From Oscillospiraceae bacterium (GTDB lineage: Bacteria > Bacillota > Clostridia > Oscillospirales > Oscillospiraceae), in the NCBI GenBank assembly GCA_031261245.1, contig JAISKU010000118.1:1-23517 (forward strand): a DNA stretch of 23,517 nucleotides, written 5' to 3'. Shown here in pieces: positions 14,267-22,162 of the stretch. Position 1 is the first letter of the stretch. Each line of letters opens with the position of its first letter. A program made the translations under genes and the position numbers. The notes beneath the pieces are model-generated. The model saw nothing but the letters and a program-made list of their open reading frames with translations, searched no databases and was not told the origin of the DNA.

Positions 14267-15814
14267 ATGAAAAGCGCAACAAGGAAGCTACTCGCGATTC
14301 TGCTCTGTATTGCCGTCGCGTCGTCACTTTTCGCGTGCAAGCCCAAGGCGAAGCCGGACGCGCCCGGTACAGACGCACAGGCCCCGGTGAAGGACACGCT
14401 GAACATCTCCGTGTCGCAGGACAACGGAACGCTGAACGCGCTGGGCATCACGGGCGGGTTTATCGGCGTCTCGTTCTGCTATCAGGAGCCGCTTCTCGAC
14501 ATGGACAGCGACATGGAGGTCGTGTGGAGGCTCGCAACCGGGTGGGACAAGGTGTCCGACACGCAGTACACGCTGCACCTGCGGGAGGGCGTGACGTTCT
14601 CAAACGGCAACCCGTTCACGGCGGACGACGTGATCTTCTCGCTGAAGCTGTATTTTGACGATCCGGGCCACTCGTTCTACGTCGATCCGATAGATCTTGA
14701 GAATACGGCGAAGATAGACGACCACACCGTCGATCTGCGGTACACGAGCTACAGCGCGGCGAGCGTGCCGAAGCTCACGATGGTGCAGATGTTCGACGAG
14801 GAGTCCTACGACGAGACGGCGCTGTCCACGCGGCCGATCGGCACGGGGGCGTATGTGGTCACGGAGTACATAGTGAACAACCACGTGACGATGAAGGCGC
14901 GCGACGACTACTGGGAGGGCGTGCCGAAGATAAAGACGCTCGTCTTCAAGGTGCTGAACGAGGCGTCGCAGATCGTGAACTCGCTCGACAACGGCACGGT
15001 GGACGTCGCGACCGTTCCGGCGGAGGATCTCGACTACGTAAAGACGCTGACCTCCTACAACATCAATCAGACGCCGGCGAACCTGTGCGACGCGCTCTTC
15101 TTCAACATGATGCCGAACTCCGTATTCAGCAGCAAAGAGGCGCGGTACGCCGTCATGCACGCGATAAACCGCGATACGATACTCAATCTCGTCTACCACG
15201 GGCTCGCGACGGCGACGGCGCTTCCGGTGTCCATGTTCAGCGTTGATTTGGAGGACAGATTCCTCAACCTGAACGAGACGTACTCCGTCGGGTACGACCT
15301 CGAGCTCGCGAAGCGGTACGCGGAGGCGGCGGGGCTGTCGGGGCAGACCGTGGTGCTCGTGACGAACGGCGCGGCGCAGTACATCACGATGGCGGAGATA
15401 ATCCAGGCGTCGCTTCTCGACATCGGGGTGACGGTGAAGGTTCAGAATTACGACATGGCGTCGTACTGGACGGTGACGGAGGATCCGACGATGTTCGACA
15501 TGTCGCTGTACTGCACGGCGGCGCCGTCGCTGATGATAGCGGACGTGATTCCGACTACGTTCCTGTGGTCCGATCCGGGCTGGAGAGGCGCAGATTTTGA
15601 CCGCTTCATGGAGCTCGGCGGCGAGGTTCTGAGTATTCCGGACGCGAAGGAGCGCGGCGACGTGCTGTATGAGATTGTGCAGCTGTTCGTCGACGCGGCG
15701 CCGTGGTACGGCATCTGCGACACGTACGGGGCGACGGCGTACAAAACCGATCTCGCGGGGGTAAAGGCGACGGCGCTCGGCTACTACCACTATTCCGACT
15801 GGTCGTTTACGTAG
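14267..15814 (+). CDS. Extracellular solute-binding lipoprotein, family 5, transporter 1
   Basis: A 515-residue binding protein. The N-terminus has basic residues, a hydrophobic stretch and a lipobox SLFAC, so the mature protein starts at lipidated Cys24 and is anchored outside the membrane. The SBP_bac_5 fold is shown by LREGVTFSNGNPFTADDVIF (about 108-127), RPIGTGAYVVTEY and KARDDYWEG, and by ARYAVMHAINRDTILNLVYHG in the second lobe. GGAGG precedes ATG 14267, 16 bases after the ATPase gene; the frame is open upstream but only inside that gene. It determines substrate choice for transporter 1. Its second half ends in a typical SDWSFT terminus. Substrate unknown. Confidence 0.93.
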   Translation: MKSATRKLLAILLCIAVASSLFACKPKAKPDAPGTDAQAPVKDTLNISVSQDNGTLNALGITGGFIGVSFCYQEPLLDMDSDMEVVWRLATGWDKVSDTQYTLHLREGVTFSNGNPFTADDVIFSLKLYFDDPGHSFYVDPIDLENTAKIDDHTVDLRYTSYSAASVPKLTMVQMFDEESYDETALSTRPIGTGAYVVTEYIVNNHVTMKARDDYWEGVPKIKTLVFKVLNEASQIVNSLDNGTVDVATVPAEDLDYVKTLTSYNINQTPANLCDALFFNMMPNSVFSSKEARYAVMHAINRDTILNLVYHGLATATALPVSMFSVDLEDRFLNLNETYSVGYDLELAKRYAEAAGLSGQTVVLVTNGAAQYITMAEIIQASLLDIGVTVKVQNYDMASYWTVTEDPTMFDMSLYCTAAPSLMIADVIPTTFLWSDPGWRGADFDRFMELGGEVLSIPDAKERGDVLYEIVQLFVDAAPWYGICDTYGATAYKTDLAGVKATALGYYHYSDWSFT

Positions 15815-15845
15815 GCGATAAATTAACAGAGACGGAGGGACGGCT

Positions 15846-16973
15846 ATGTCCGAATTTGGCAAGTATATCTATCCGTTTAAGCCGGATTACAGCAATTGGA
15901 CGCGGTACGCGAATCCGCGTGCGGGCTTTTCGGGGGAGGGACTGCCGCACATACACTTCAGCCAGTTCTTCAGCATCCCGATTCAGCCGGACGTGATGGA
16001 GGTGCCGCACATCCACCACGGCGTGGACGAGTACCTCGTGTTTACGGGCACCGAGCTCGACAAAATATTCGACACGGATTTTGAGGTCGATCTGTTCCTC
16101 GGGTGGGACATCGACCGCATGGAGAAATTCACGATAACGAAGCCGACTGTCGTGCGTGTGCCGCCGAACATGTGGCACTGTCCGATAAACTTCAAGAAGG
16201 TCGGGCGCGGCGTGAACTTCAACCCCGGGTACCTCGACCCGACATGGTCAAAAATCACGCGGAGGCTTCTGCCGAACGGCCACGAGGAGTACGAGTACCA
16301 GGGGAGCGATCTGCGGCATTGCGTGCTGGATCACGACAAGATGTGCACGTACTGCGGAAAATGCTTCAGCGACGAGTCGGAGAAGGCCGACGAGCTCGTT
16401 TTGAACGACGATTTCCTCGCGCCGTACTACGAGATGGGCAAGGCGCCGAAATCCGGCAGGGTGGATCCGTATTTTTACGAGATTCCGCCGGATTTCACCG
16501 ACCTCGGGGCGTCGATTGTCAGTCCGCGCGCGATTTTCCCCGGGCAGCGGGCGATAGACGGCGCGAATCTGCGGTTCAGCTACAACGTGATAACCGCGCC
16601 CGTGCGGATAGGCGACGGCCCGATAATGCACGACTCGGCCGAGGAGTACCTCATGTTCTTCGGGAACGATCTGCTCGACATCTGGGGCTCCTTCGACGCG
16701 GAGATTGAGCTTTGGCTCGGCGACGCGCCGGATCATATGGAGAGATTTGTGATTACGGAGCCGGCGACGGTCGCGGTTATGCCCGGAATGTGGCGCGGGC
16801 CGATAAACGTCAGGCGCGTTGGCAGGCCGTTCAACTTCAACCCGTGGCAGGTGGGCGGAAAGTGGAGCAAGGTGTCAAAGCGCACCGTGGGCGGCGAGGA
16901 GCTCTTCGTTTACGAGGGCGAGGGCCTGACAAAGGCGGAGACGCTCGAGGACAGGCTGTTTTCAGGGGAATAA
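15846..16973 (+). CDS. Double-cupin protein with central four-cysteine motif, 375 aa
   Basis: Two tandem domains of the same cupin-like family as the proteins at 6960 and 7446. Domain 1 (about 35-150) has PHIHHGVDEYLVFTG (His55, His57/58, Glu62) and PTVVRVPPNMWHCPINF (His111). A linker follows with Cys159-x7-Cys167-x2-Cys170-x2-Cys173, identical in spacing to the tail of protein B. Domain 2 (about 215-360) keeps the framework (EEYLMFFGND, FDAEIELWLGD, PATVAVMPGMWRGPIN) but has lost most ligands: only His262 remains in motif 1 and Arg317 replaces the motif-2 histidine. GGAGG precedes the ATG, 31 bases after the binding-protein gene, so it is the last gene of the transporter 1 operon. Function unknown; domain 2 may be structural or a regulatory pocket (inference). 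Confidence 0.8.
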   Translation: MSEFGKYIYPFKPDYSNWTRYANPRAGFSGEGLPHIHFSQFFSIPIQPDVMEVPHIHHGVDEYLVFTGTELDKIFDTDFEVDLFLGWDIDRMEKFTITKPTVVRVPPNMWHCPINFKKVGRGVNFNPGYLDPTWSKITRRLLPNGHEEYEYQGSDLRHCVLDHDKMCTYCGKCFSDESEKADELVLNDDFLAPYYEMGKAPKSGRVDPYFYEIPPDFTDLGASIVSPRAIFPGQRAIDGANLRFSYNVITAPVRIGDGPIMHDSAEEYLMFFGNDLLDIWGSFDAEIELWLGDAPDHMERFVITEPATVAVMPGMWRGPINVRRVGRPFNFNPWQVGGKWSKVSKRTVGGEELFVYEGEGLTKAETLEDRLFSGE

Positions 16974-16992
16974 TCTGATAAGAGCATACGTG

Positions 16993-17036
16993 ACACCCCG
17001 CCGTCACCGTTGGTGGCGGCGGGGTGTGCGGGTTTT
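16993..17036 (+). terminator. Probable terminator after the transporter 1 operon
   Basis: A perfect 11-bp stem, ACACCCCGCCG (16993-17003) with CGGCGGGGTGT (17017-17027), extended by a T-G wobble and CACC/GGTG to a 3-base loop. GCGGG and four T residues follow. The U-run is short, so termination may be partial, but it lies 20 bases after the double-cupin stop. Confidence 0.6.
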
Positions 17037-17045
17037 GCGGGCCGC

Positions 17046-17068
17046 GGGGTAGCCAAAACGCTACGCCC
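17046..17068 (+). repeat. Second hairpin after the transporter 1 operon
   Basis: GGG-GTAGC (17046-17053) pairs with GCTAC-(bulged G)-CCC (17060-17068) around a CAAAAC loop, followed by an AT-rich stretch. It may back up the preceding terminator; it lies just upstream of the flavoenzyme promoter. Confidence 0.4.
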
Positions 17069-17084
17069 GTAATATTTTATACAC

Positions 17085-17113
17085 TTTACATTACCCCGAT
17101 TAGGTGATATAAA
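17085..17113 (+). promoter_or_regulatory. Promoter of the flavin oxidoreductase gene
   Basis: -35 TTTACA (17085-17090), 17-bp spacer, -10 TATAAA (17108-17113), each one mismatch from consensus. Predicted start near 17120, leaving an unusually long leader of about 115 bases. A weaker TTGGTA-17-TACATT (17177-17205) closer to the gene is an alternative. Confidence 0.6.
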
Positions 17114-17118
17114 TAAAT

Positions 17119-17174
17119 GTGCCGTATTTATATGCGCGTTTTTTGTGATTTCTGCATAGTAAGCATATGGGCAC
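17119..17174 (+). promoter_or_regulatory. Structured 5' leader of the flavin oxidoreductase
   Basis: Nested inverted repeats: outer GTGCC/GGCAC (17119-17123 and 17170-17174), inner ATATGC/GCATAT (17130-17135 and 17163-17168). The apical region contains TTTTTT. It does not match a riboswitch consensus that I recognise; it could be a regulatory leader or chance pairing. Confidence 0.3.
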
Positions 17175-17234
17175 GGTTGGTATTAGCGAGAGGAAAAGAT
17201 ACATTACAATATTAATAAGAAGGAGGATTTGAAA

Positions 17235-19262
17235 ATGGCATCTAAATTTTCGCATGTGTTTGACCCTGTCGAGATCCGCGGAGTCTACTACAAGAACAGA
17301 CTGGAATTCGCGCCTCCCGGCTGCGGCGGCGGCGGCAACGAGCGCGGCTTTATCACGCCGGAGGTCGTCGAGTATTTTCGTCCGATGGCGAGAGGCGGCG
17401 CCGCGATTGTGAGCATCGGCAACTGTTCCATCGACGTCACGGAGTGTAACGACGAGGGGCCCGGGCAGATTGACCTGCGCTATGACGACTGTATTCCGGC
17501 GCTCTCGACGTTCGCGATGATGTGCAGGCTGTACGGCGCGAACGGGCAGCTTGAGGTCAACCACTGCGGCGCGACGCAGGGAAACATCGAAAACTCGATC
17601 GCGGGGGAGAACGGCATCGCGCCGTCGCCCATCATCACCGCGGCGGAGCGCTTGCGCGCCGCAGAGCAGGGGCGCGCCCCGGTTCCGACGCGCGAGATGA
17701 GCAAGCAGAAGATCGAGGAGACGATTCAGAAATACGCGGACGCGGTGCTGCGCTGCAAAAAGGCGGGTATGAAAACCGTGCTTTTCCACGGCGCGCACGG
17801 GAATATGCTCTCACAATTCTTCAGCACGTATTACAACAGGCGCGAGGATGAGTACGGCGGCTCCGTCGAGAACCGCGCGAGGTTCGCCACGCAGGTGCTT
17901 GAGGCGACGCGCGCGGCAGTCGGCGAGGACTTCGTGATAGAGTACCGCATATCCGCCGACGAGTATCGCGAGGGGCGGATGCACTTCCCGGATACGCTGC
18001 AATTTATCAACCTCGTAAAGGACAAGGTGGACATTTTCCACGTGTCGGGCGGTCTGCACGACCCGCAGGGCGAGCCTCTCGTCATGGGGCCGATGCATCT
18101 GCCGTATACATATGACTGGCAGTACAACGTACACTGGTCGGCGAAGATAAAGAAGGAATTCCCGGGAATACGCCTGGCGACGGTCGGCGCGATAAAGGAC
18201 ATTCAGCAGGCCGAGGACATAATCGCGAGCGGGACGGCGGACTTCGTCGCCTACATGCGCGCGCTTATCGCAGACCCCGACATGCCGCACAAGTACGCCG
18301 AGGGGCACGAGGTCGATCACCGGCCGTGCATACGCTGCGCGTGCTTCTATCCCGACAAATACGGCGTCATGGGATTTGACAAGTGCTCCGTCAACCCGTT
18401 CCGCGGCAAGGAGAAGGAGTATCCGGAGAACAGGGTTCCCCTCGCGGCCGTGAAGAAGAAGATGGCGGTTGTGGGCGGCGGCCCGGCCGGAATTCAGGCG
18501 ATGCTGACCCTCGTGGAGCGCGGGCATGACGTGACGCTGTACGAAAAAGAGGCGGAGATAGGCGGAAACCTGCGCCACGCGACGCTCGACCCCCGCAAAA
18601 AGGACGTGAAGCAGTACCTCACATATTTGCAGAACCAGGCGAAGGTGACGAAGGCGAAGGTGCTTATGAACACGCCGGCGACGCCGGAGGCGCTCGAGAA
18701 GGAGGGCTATGACGCGGTGCTTGTCGCGACGGGCTCTCTGCCGATCAAGCCGGGGATTCCGGGAATCGACAAGCCGCACGTGCTCTGGGCGCCGGACGGC
18801 GAGCGCGAGGGCGCGAAGATAGGCGACAAGGTCGTCGTCCTCGGCGGCGGCGCGGTGGGCGTGCAGACGGCGGTGCATTTCGCGATGGAGGGGAAGGACG
18901 TGACCCTCGTGGAGATCGCGGAGGACTTCAATCTCGGCGGGGCCGTGTCCATGCTTATAGGCGGGGCGCTGAATCTCCGTCAGGAGATGATAGACTACAA
19001 CGTCAAGAAGCTGCTGAAGCACAAGGTTGAGAAAATCGACGACAAGACCGTCACCGTCTCCGACGTTGTCACGGGGGAGAAGAAGGAGATAGCGGCCGAC
19101 ACGGTGCTGTACGCCGTCGGAATGAAGTCCCAGACAAAGGAGGGGCAGGCGTTCCAAGGCTGCGCGCCCAACACGAGAGTGTATCTCGTGGGCGACTGCT
19201 ATGACCAGGCCGAGATTCGCGGCGCGGTACACAGCGCGTTTGACATCGCGTCGAGGCTGTAA
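17235..19262 (+). CDS. Old-Yellow-Enzyme/2,4-dienoyl-CoA-reductase-type FMN/FAD/Fe-S oxidoreductase
   Basis: A 675-residue enzyme with the FadH/TMADH/BaiCD layout. Residues 1-355 form the FMN TIM barrel (HGAHGN 185-190, YNRREDEYGGSVENRARF 200-217, GGLHDP with His275, TVGAI near 316). The [4Fe-4S] ligands are Cys365, Cys368, Cys370 and Cys384. An FAD-binding GGGPAG (414-419) and an NAD(P)H-binding VVVLGGGAVG (533-542) follow. Such enzymes use NAD(P)H to reduce activated C=C bonds or related groups. Two oddities: the third cluster Cys is closer to the second than usual, and Asn190 stands where E. coli FadH has catalytic Tyr166, while the His of FadH H252 is kept. AGGAGG lies 8 bases before ATG 17235, favoured over TTG 17229. 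Probably the catabolic core of the locus; substrate not assignable. Confidence 0.9.
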   Translation: MASKFSHVFDPVEIRGVYYKNRLEFAPPGCGGGGNERGFITPEVVEYFRPMARGGAAIVSIGNCSIDVTECNDEGPGQIDLRYDDCIPALSTFAMMCRLYGANGQLEVNHCGATQGNIENSIAGENGIAPSPIITAAERLRAAEQGRAPVPTREMSKQKIEETIQKYADAVLRCKKAGMKTVLFHGAHGNMLSQFFSTYYNRREDEYGGSVENRARFATQVLEATRAAVGEDFVIEYRISADEYREGRMHFPDTLQFINLVKDKVDIFHVSGGLHDPQGEPLVMGPMHLPYTYDWQYNVHWSAKIKKEFPGIRLATVGAIKDIQQAEDIIASGTADFVAYMRALIADPDMPHKYAEGHEVDHRPCIRCACFYPDKYGVMGFDKCSVNPFRGKEKEYPENRVPLAAVKKKMAVVGGGPAGIQAMLTLVERGHDVTLYEKEAEIGGNLRHATLDPRKKDVKQYLTYLQNQAKVTKAKVLMNTPATPEALEKEGYDAVLVATGSLPIKPGIPGIDKPHVLWAPDGEREGAKIGDKVVVLGGGAVGVQTAVHFAMEGKDVTLVEIAEDFNLGGAVSMLIGGALNLRQEMIDYNVKKLLKHKVEKIDDKTVTVSDVVTGEKKEIAADTVLYAVGMKSQTKEGQAFQGCAPNTRVYLVGDCYDQAEIRGAVHSAFDIASRL

Positions 19263-19290
19263 GTTACACATAATCTTATGGAAAGGGAAA

Positions 19291-19323
19291 TACGGCGGCG
19301 CAGTCGCGCGACGCGCCGCCGTA
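19291..19323 (+). repeat. Intercistronic hairpin before transporter 2
   Basis: Perfect 11-bp stem TACGGCGGCGC/GCGCCGCCGTA (19291-19301 and 19313-19323); the loop itself contains the palindrome GTCGCGCGAC. No U-run follows. It ends 13 bases before the permease ATG, in the 74-base gap after the oxidoreductase, and may block processing or limit read-through so that the enzyme is made in excess of the transporter. Confidence 0.55.
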
Positions 19324-19336
19324 GAGTGAAACTGAT

Positions 19337-20308
19337 ATGATAAGATACATTATCAGACGGCTGCTGTTGTTTATTCCGATCCTGCTCGGCATCACCATTG
19401 TTGTGCAGATACTCATGGCCGTCGCGCCGGGCGATCCCGCGAGAATGCTCGCAGGGTCGGATCCGGAGCCGGGGGAGTACGAGCAGATCCGCGAGGATCT
19501 GGGTCTTGACAAGCCGATATATGTGCGCTACTGGGACTTCCTCAAGGGCGTTTTGCAGGGGGATTTCGGCACGTCGTTCACCACGAAGCGGCCGATTCTT
19601 CCGGAGATAATGGCGCGCTTCCCGTACACGCTTTTCATCTCCACGCTGAGTATTTTGATTTCGACGCTGATTGGTATTCCAATCGGAATTCTTGCGGCGA
19701 CGCACCAGTATAAGCTCGGGGACAAGGCGGCGATCCTGCTCTCCCTGCTCGCCGTGTCCATGCCGGCGTTCTGGTTCGCGCTGCTGCTTGTGCAGCTTTT
19801 CGCCGTGAAGCTGCGGTGGCTGCCGGTGTCGAACATCCAGACCTGGAAGGGCTGGATTCTGCCGATCGCGTCGCTGTCGCTCGGCTACGTCGCGAGTATA
19901 ATCAGGCAGATGAGGTCGAACATGCTGGAGGTCGTCAACCAGGACTTTTTGACGACGGCGCGCGCGAAGGGGCTCTCGGAGCAGGTGGTGCTGTATAAGC
20001 ACGCGCTGAAGAACGCGCTTATCCCGGTCGTTATGACGATAGGCAGCATGTACGGAATGTCCCTCGGCGGGGCGCTTATCGCCGAGATGATATTCTCCAT
20101 ACCGGGGCTCGGCAGCTTCACGCTTACGGGGCTTACGAACAGGGACTATCCCGTCATTCAGGCGACGGTGCTGTTCCTGTCGGCGCTGTTCTGCCTTGTG
20201 ATGCTGCTCATAGACGTGGCGTTTGCGTTCATTGACCCGAGGATAAGGTCACAGTTCGCAAGGAAAAAGAGGAGCGCCGCGAAAAGGGAGAAAGGGGAGG
20301 AAGCGTAA
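19337..20308 (+). CDS. Opp/Dpp-type ABC transporter permease (DppB-like), transporter 2
   Basis: A 323-residue paralogue of the permease at 10501, with the same opening (MIRYIIRRLLLFIPILLG), the MAVAPGDPARMLAG motif, about six membrane segments and the EAA loop ARAKGLSEQVVLYKHALKNA (about 204-223). The ribosome site before ATG 19337 is weak (GAGTGA) and sits directly behind a strong hairpin, so translation may be low or regulated. It is first of the second B-C-D-F-A operon and may be read from the oxidoreductase promoter. The next gene starts 2 bases after its stop. Confidence 0.92.
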   Translation: MIRYIIRRLLLFIPILLGITIVVQILMAVAPGDPARMLAGSDPEPGEYEQIREDLGLDKPIYVRYWDFLKGVLQGDFGTSFTTKRPILPEIMARFPYTLFISTLSILISTLIGIPIGILAATHQYKLGDKAAILLSLLAVSMPAFWFALLLVQLFAVKLRWLPVSNIQTWKGWILPIASLSLGYVASIIRQMRSNMLEVVNQDFLTTARAKGLSEQVVLYKHALKNALIPVVMTIGSMYGMSLGGALIAEMIFSIPGLGSFTLTGLTNRDYPVIQATVLFLSALFCLVMLLIDVAFAFIDPRIRSQFARKKRSAAKREKGEEA

Positions 20309-20310
20309 CT

Positions 20311-21171
20311 ATGGAAGACGCTGTAAAAGGGAGATCCTATTCCAGTCAGATTTGGAGGCAGCTGAAGAAGAGCAAGATCACGGTCATCTCGATGATCGTA
20401 CTGGTTGTGATTCTTCTCGTGGCCATATTCGCGCCGCTTCTGGCGCCGCACACGTATGAGGTGTCGTTCCCGGACAGGGCGCTTGAGGGTCCGAGCCGCG
20501 ATTTCCCGCTCGGCACAGACAGAATCGGGCGCTGCGTCCTCAGCCGTCTGCTGTACGGCGCGAGGCAGTCGCTCGCGATGGGCGTGTTCTCGGTGACGAT
20601 TTCCACGCTGATAGGCGTGTTCCTCGGGGCGGTCGCCGGGTACTTCGGAGGGCTGTCCGACGGGCTTATAATGCGCATACTCGACGTGTTTCAGGGGATA
20701 CCGATGTTCTTGCTGACCGTGACGCTCGCCGCAGTGCTCGGCCCGAGCCTCCAGAACGCGATTATCGCGATAGGGATAACGATGATACCGGGTAACGCGC
20801 GGCTTATCCGGGCGTCGATACTCTCCGTGCGCGAGATGGAGTACATCGAGGCGGCGAAGTCCATCGACGCGAGCAGCGCGAGGATTATAATCAAGCACAT
20901 CATCCCGAATTCGATAGCGCCCGTGCTCGTGTCCTTTACGATGGCGATGGGCGGCGCGGTGCTGTCCGGCGCGGGACTGAGCTTCATCGGACTCGGCGTG
21001 CAGCCCCCGATACCGGAGTGGGGCGCGATGATCTCCGAGGGCAGAAACTTCATGAGGGCGGCGCCGCAGCTTGCGCTGTACCCCGGAATCTGCGTCATGA
21101 TAACGGTAATCGCGTTTAATATGCTGGGCGACGGCCTGAGAGACGCGCTTGACCCGCGCCTGAAGAGTTGA
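20311..21171 (+). CDS. Opp/Dpp-type ABC transporter permease (DppC-like), transporter 2
   Basis: A 286-residue second permease. It has one N-terminal helix (ITVISMIVLVVILLVAIFAP), then FPLGTDRIGRCVLSRLLYGAR, further membrane helices, and the EAA loop EAAKSIDASSARIIIKHIIP (about 180-199). The end, DGLRDALDPRLKS, matches its paralogue at 11468 almost residue for residue. GGGGAGG lies upstream of the ATG. It should form the channel with the DppB-like subunit encoded just before it. Confidence 0.92.
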   Translation: MEDAVKGRSYSSQIWRQLKKSKITVISMIVLVVILLVAIFAPLLAPHTYEVSFPDRALEGPSRDFPLGTDRIGRCVLSRLLYGARQSLAMGVFSVTISTLIGVFLGAVAGYFGGLSDGLIMRILDVFQGIPMFLLTVTLAAVLGPSLQNAIIAIGITMIPGNARLIRASILSVREMEYIEAAKSIDASSARIIIKHIIPNSIAPVLVSFTMAMGGAVLSGAGLSFIGLGVQPPIPEWGAMISEGRNFMRAAPQLALYPGICVMITVIAFNMLGDGLRDALDPRLKS

Positions 21172-21181
21172 GGTGAATCAA

Positions 21182-22162
21182 ATGCTTGAAAATACAGATA
21201 ACATTCTGGAGATAAAAGACCTCGTGGTGGAGTACCGCACGGACGACGCGGTAATCCACGCGGTAAACGGCGTGAACCTCACCGTGAAGAAGGGCGAGAC
21301 GATAGGCCTCGTCGGTGAGACGGGCGCGGGCAAGACGACGATAGCGCGCTCTATCCTGCGGATTTTGCAGACGCCGCCCGCGAAGGTGTGCGGCGGGCAG
21401 ATAGGCTTCCAGGGGCAGGATCTGCTGGCGATTTCCGAGCGGGAGATGCGCAAGATACGCGGAAACAAGATAGCGATGATATTCCAGGATCCGATGACGG
21501 CGCTGAACCCCATAGAGAAGGTCGGCGCGCAGATCGCGGAGGCGATAAAGCAGCACAACAGCATCACGCAGAGCGAGGCGGAGCACAGGACGGGCGACAT
21601 GCTCGAGCTTGTGGGGATTCCGAGGGAGCGGTACAACGAGTACCCGCACCAGTTCTCCGGCGGGATGAAGCAGCGCGTCGTAATCGCGATGGCGCTCGCG
21701 TGCAACCCGGAGCTGCTGCTCGCGGACGAGCCGACGACGGCGCTTGACGTCACGATTCAGGCGCAGGTGCTGGAGATGATGCAGGAGCTGAAGCAGAAGC
21801 TCGGCACGTCGGTAATACTCATAACGCACGACCTCGGCGTTGTGGCGGACAGCTGCGACACCGTGGCGGTAATCTACGCGGGGGAGATAGTCGAGTACGG
21901 CACGGCGGATCACATTTTCCGTCACCTGACGCACCCGTACACGATCGGACTTTTCAACTCGCTTCCGAAGCTCAACTCGACGGAGCGGCGACTGAAGCCC
22001 ATAAAGGGGCTTATGCCCGACCCGACGAATCTGCCCGCGGGCTGTACGTTCTGCGAGCGCTGCCCCGACGCGACGGAGAGATGCGTCGCGCAGTCGCCGG
22101 AGGTTGTTGAGGTTGCCCCGGGACACCTTGTAAAGTGCTTTTTAGCGGGGGTGAAAGAATAA
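21182..22162 (+). CDS. Opp/Dpp-type ABC transporter ATPase (DppD-like), transporter 2
   Basis: A 326-residue ATPase, the close paralogue of the gene at 12332: GETGAGKTT Walker A, IFQDPMTALNP Q-loop, canonical FSGGMKQR signature, LLLADEPTTALD Walker B, ITHDLGVV H-loop, and the cysteine-bearing C-terminal extension (GCTFCERCPDATERC ... VKCF). The start is ATG 21182, with AGGTGA six bases before it; a GTG nine bases upstream overlaps that site. The stop TAA shares one base with the ATG of the partner ATPase. Confidence 0.94.
   Translation: MLENTDNILEIKDLVVEYRTDDAVIHAVNGVNLTVKKGETIGLVGETGAGKTTIARSILRILQTPPAKVCGGQIGFQGQDLLAISEREMRKIRGNKIAMIFQDPMTALNPIEKVGAQIAEAIKQHNSITQSEAEHRTGDMLELVGIPRERYNEYPHQFSGGMKQRVVIAMALACNPELLLADEPTTALDVTIQAQVLEMMQELKQKLGTSVILITHDLGVVADSCDTVAVIYAGEIVEYGTADHIFRHLTHPYTIGLFNSLPKLNSTERRLKPIKGLMPDPTNLPAGCTFCERCPDATERCVAQSPEVVEVAPGHLVKCFLAGVKE
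22001..22041 (+). repeat. 41-base exact repeat, copy 2 (in DppD-like gene 2)
   Basis: Identical to 13142-13182, about 8.9 kb away in direct orientation. Recombination between the two operons through such stretches would remove the binding protein, double-cupin and oxidoreductase genes lying between. Confidence 0.8.

Noticed and set aside
17811..19271. A 486-codon open frame on the minus strand, opposite the flavoenzyme
   Set aside because: It is very rich in Arg, His and Val, has no ribosome site or family motif, and mirrors a clearly real gene. Long antisense frames are expected in GC-rich coding DNA; similar ones at 526-1545, 14600-15862 and 21116-22126 were dropped for the same reason.
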